A stretch of 6,087 nucleotides of DNA from JAAZFF01 sp964405775 (GTDB lineage Bacteria; Verrucomicrobiota; Kiritimatiellia; RFP12; UBA3636): assembly GCA_964405775.1 (NCBI GenBank), contig CAYOPG010000107.1:1-6087 (forward strand), read 5' to 3'. Positions 5,959 through 6,087 of this stretch are shown piece by piece; positions within the stretch are counted from its first letter, which is position 1, and every line of letters starts with the position of its first letter. Under the pieces are notes generated by a model. That model worked only from the letters and a program-made list of their open reading frames with translations, made no database searches and was not told the origin of the DNA. Made by a program: the position numbers and the translations under genes.

Positions 5959-6087
5959 ATTCTACCAGAGGCATCGGTGTATTTTCAACCTCCGGGAAAA
6001 ACTAAGTCCTCGAATTCCTGCCCGAGAGCAAATCCCAACACCCATGCAGGTGGCCGGGTGTGGACTAAGCCACAGCACCCCGATTGT
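5959..6087. other. Right-edge stretch without a recognisable gene
   Basis: No coding frame with family features, tRNA or rRNA is visible. A hairpin can form from GGGTGTGG (6056-6063) and CCACAGCACCC (6070-6080) with an ACTAAG loop and a 3-nt bulge. The window stops 7 nt later, so whether a T-run follows cannot be seen. It may be the terminator or leader of a neighbouring gene outside the window. Confidence 0.3.

Noticed and set aside
5972..5993. Shine-Dalgarno-like GGAGG on the - strand followed by an ATG at 5974
   Set aside because: The frame stops after five codons, and the spacing is too long.
1..6087. CRISPR array, tRNA, rRNA or insertion-sequence ends
   Set aside because: No regularly spaced repeats, cloverleaf-like segment, conserved rRNA stretch or transposase with terminal repeats was seen.

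Overview
The window is a moderately GC-rich bacterial segment, most of it coding on the + strand. I infer a Gram-negative bacterium, possibly of the Planctomycetota-Verrucomicrobiota-Lentisphaerota-Kiritimatiellota kind. The reasons are a GspG-type pseudopilin outside a secretion operon, weak or missing Shine-Dalgarno sequences on several genes, envelope-type glycosyltransferases and a cytoplasmic GH35 galactosidase. This placement rests on style and context only; no marker gene is present.

Layout: (1) 1-143 is a left-edge non-coding stretch with a perfect TATAAT box. (2) 144-3528 is a tightly packed same-strand block: a sugar nucleotidyltransferase (144-1004), a GspG-like type II secretion pseudopilin (1017-1475), a divergent GT2-type glycosyltransferase (1523-2374) and a GT9/heptosyltransferase-like glycosyltransferase (2374-3528). 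Gaps are 12 nt, 47 nt and a 1-nt TGATG overlap, so it is probably one transcription unit. (3) After an 80-nt gap comes a complete GH35 beta-galactosidase (3609-5381). (4) 5382-5533 is an intergenic stretch with an AT-rich hairpin that may end the + strand transcript. (5) A small membrane-anchored protein with a BamE/SmpA-like domain lies on the - strand (5534-5878), convergent with the galactosidase. (6) 5879-6087 is non-coding as far as I can see; it holds two abutting short palindromes and a hairpin at the right edge.

A plausible joint role for the first four genes is making an activated sugar (nucleotidyltransferase) and transferring sugars to a surface glycan (GT2 and GT9). The pseudopilin is the odd member. 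The GH35 enzyme would release terminal beta-galactose from oligosaccharides in the cytoplasm; whether it shares the transcript is unclear. No RNA genes, CRISPR arrays, insertion sequences or attachment sites were recognised. I see no clearly new multi-gene system. The most notable points are the motif deviations in the two adjacent glycosyltransferases and the pseudopilin placed among sugar genes.
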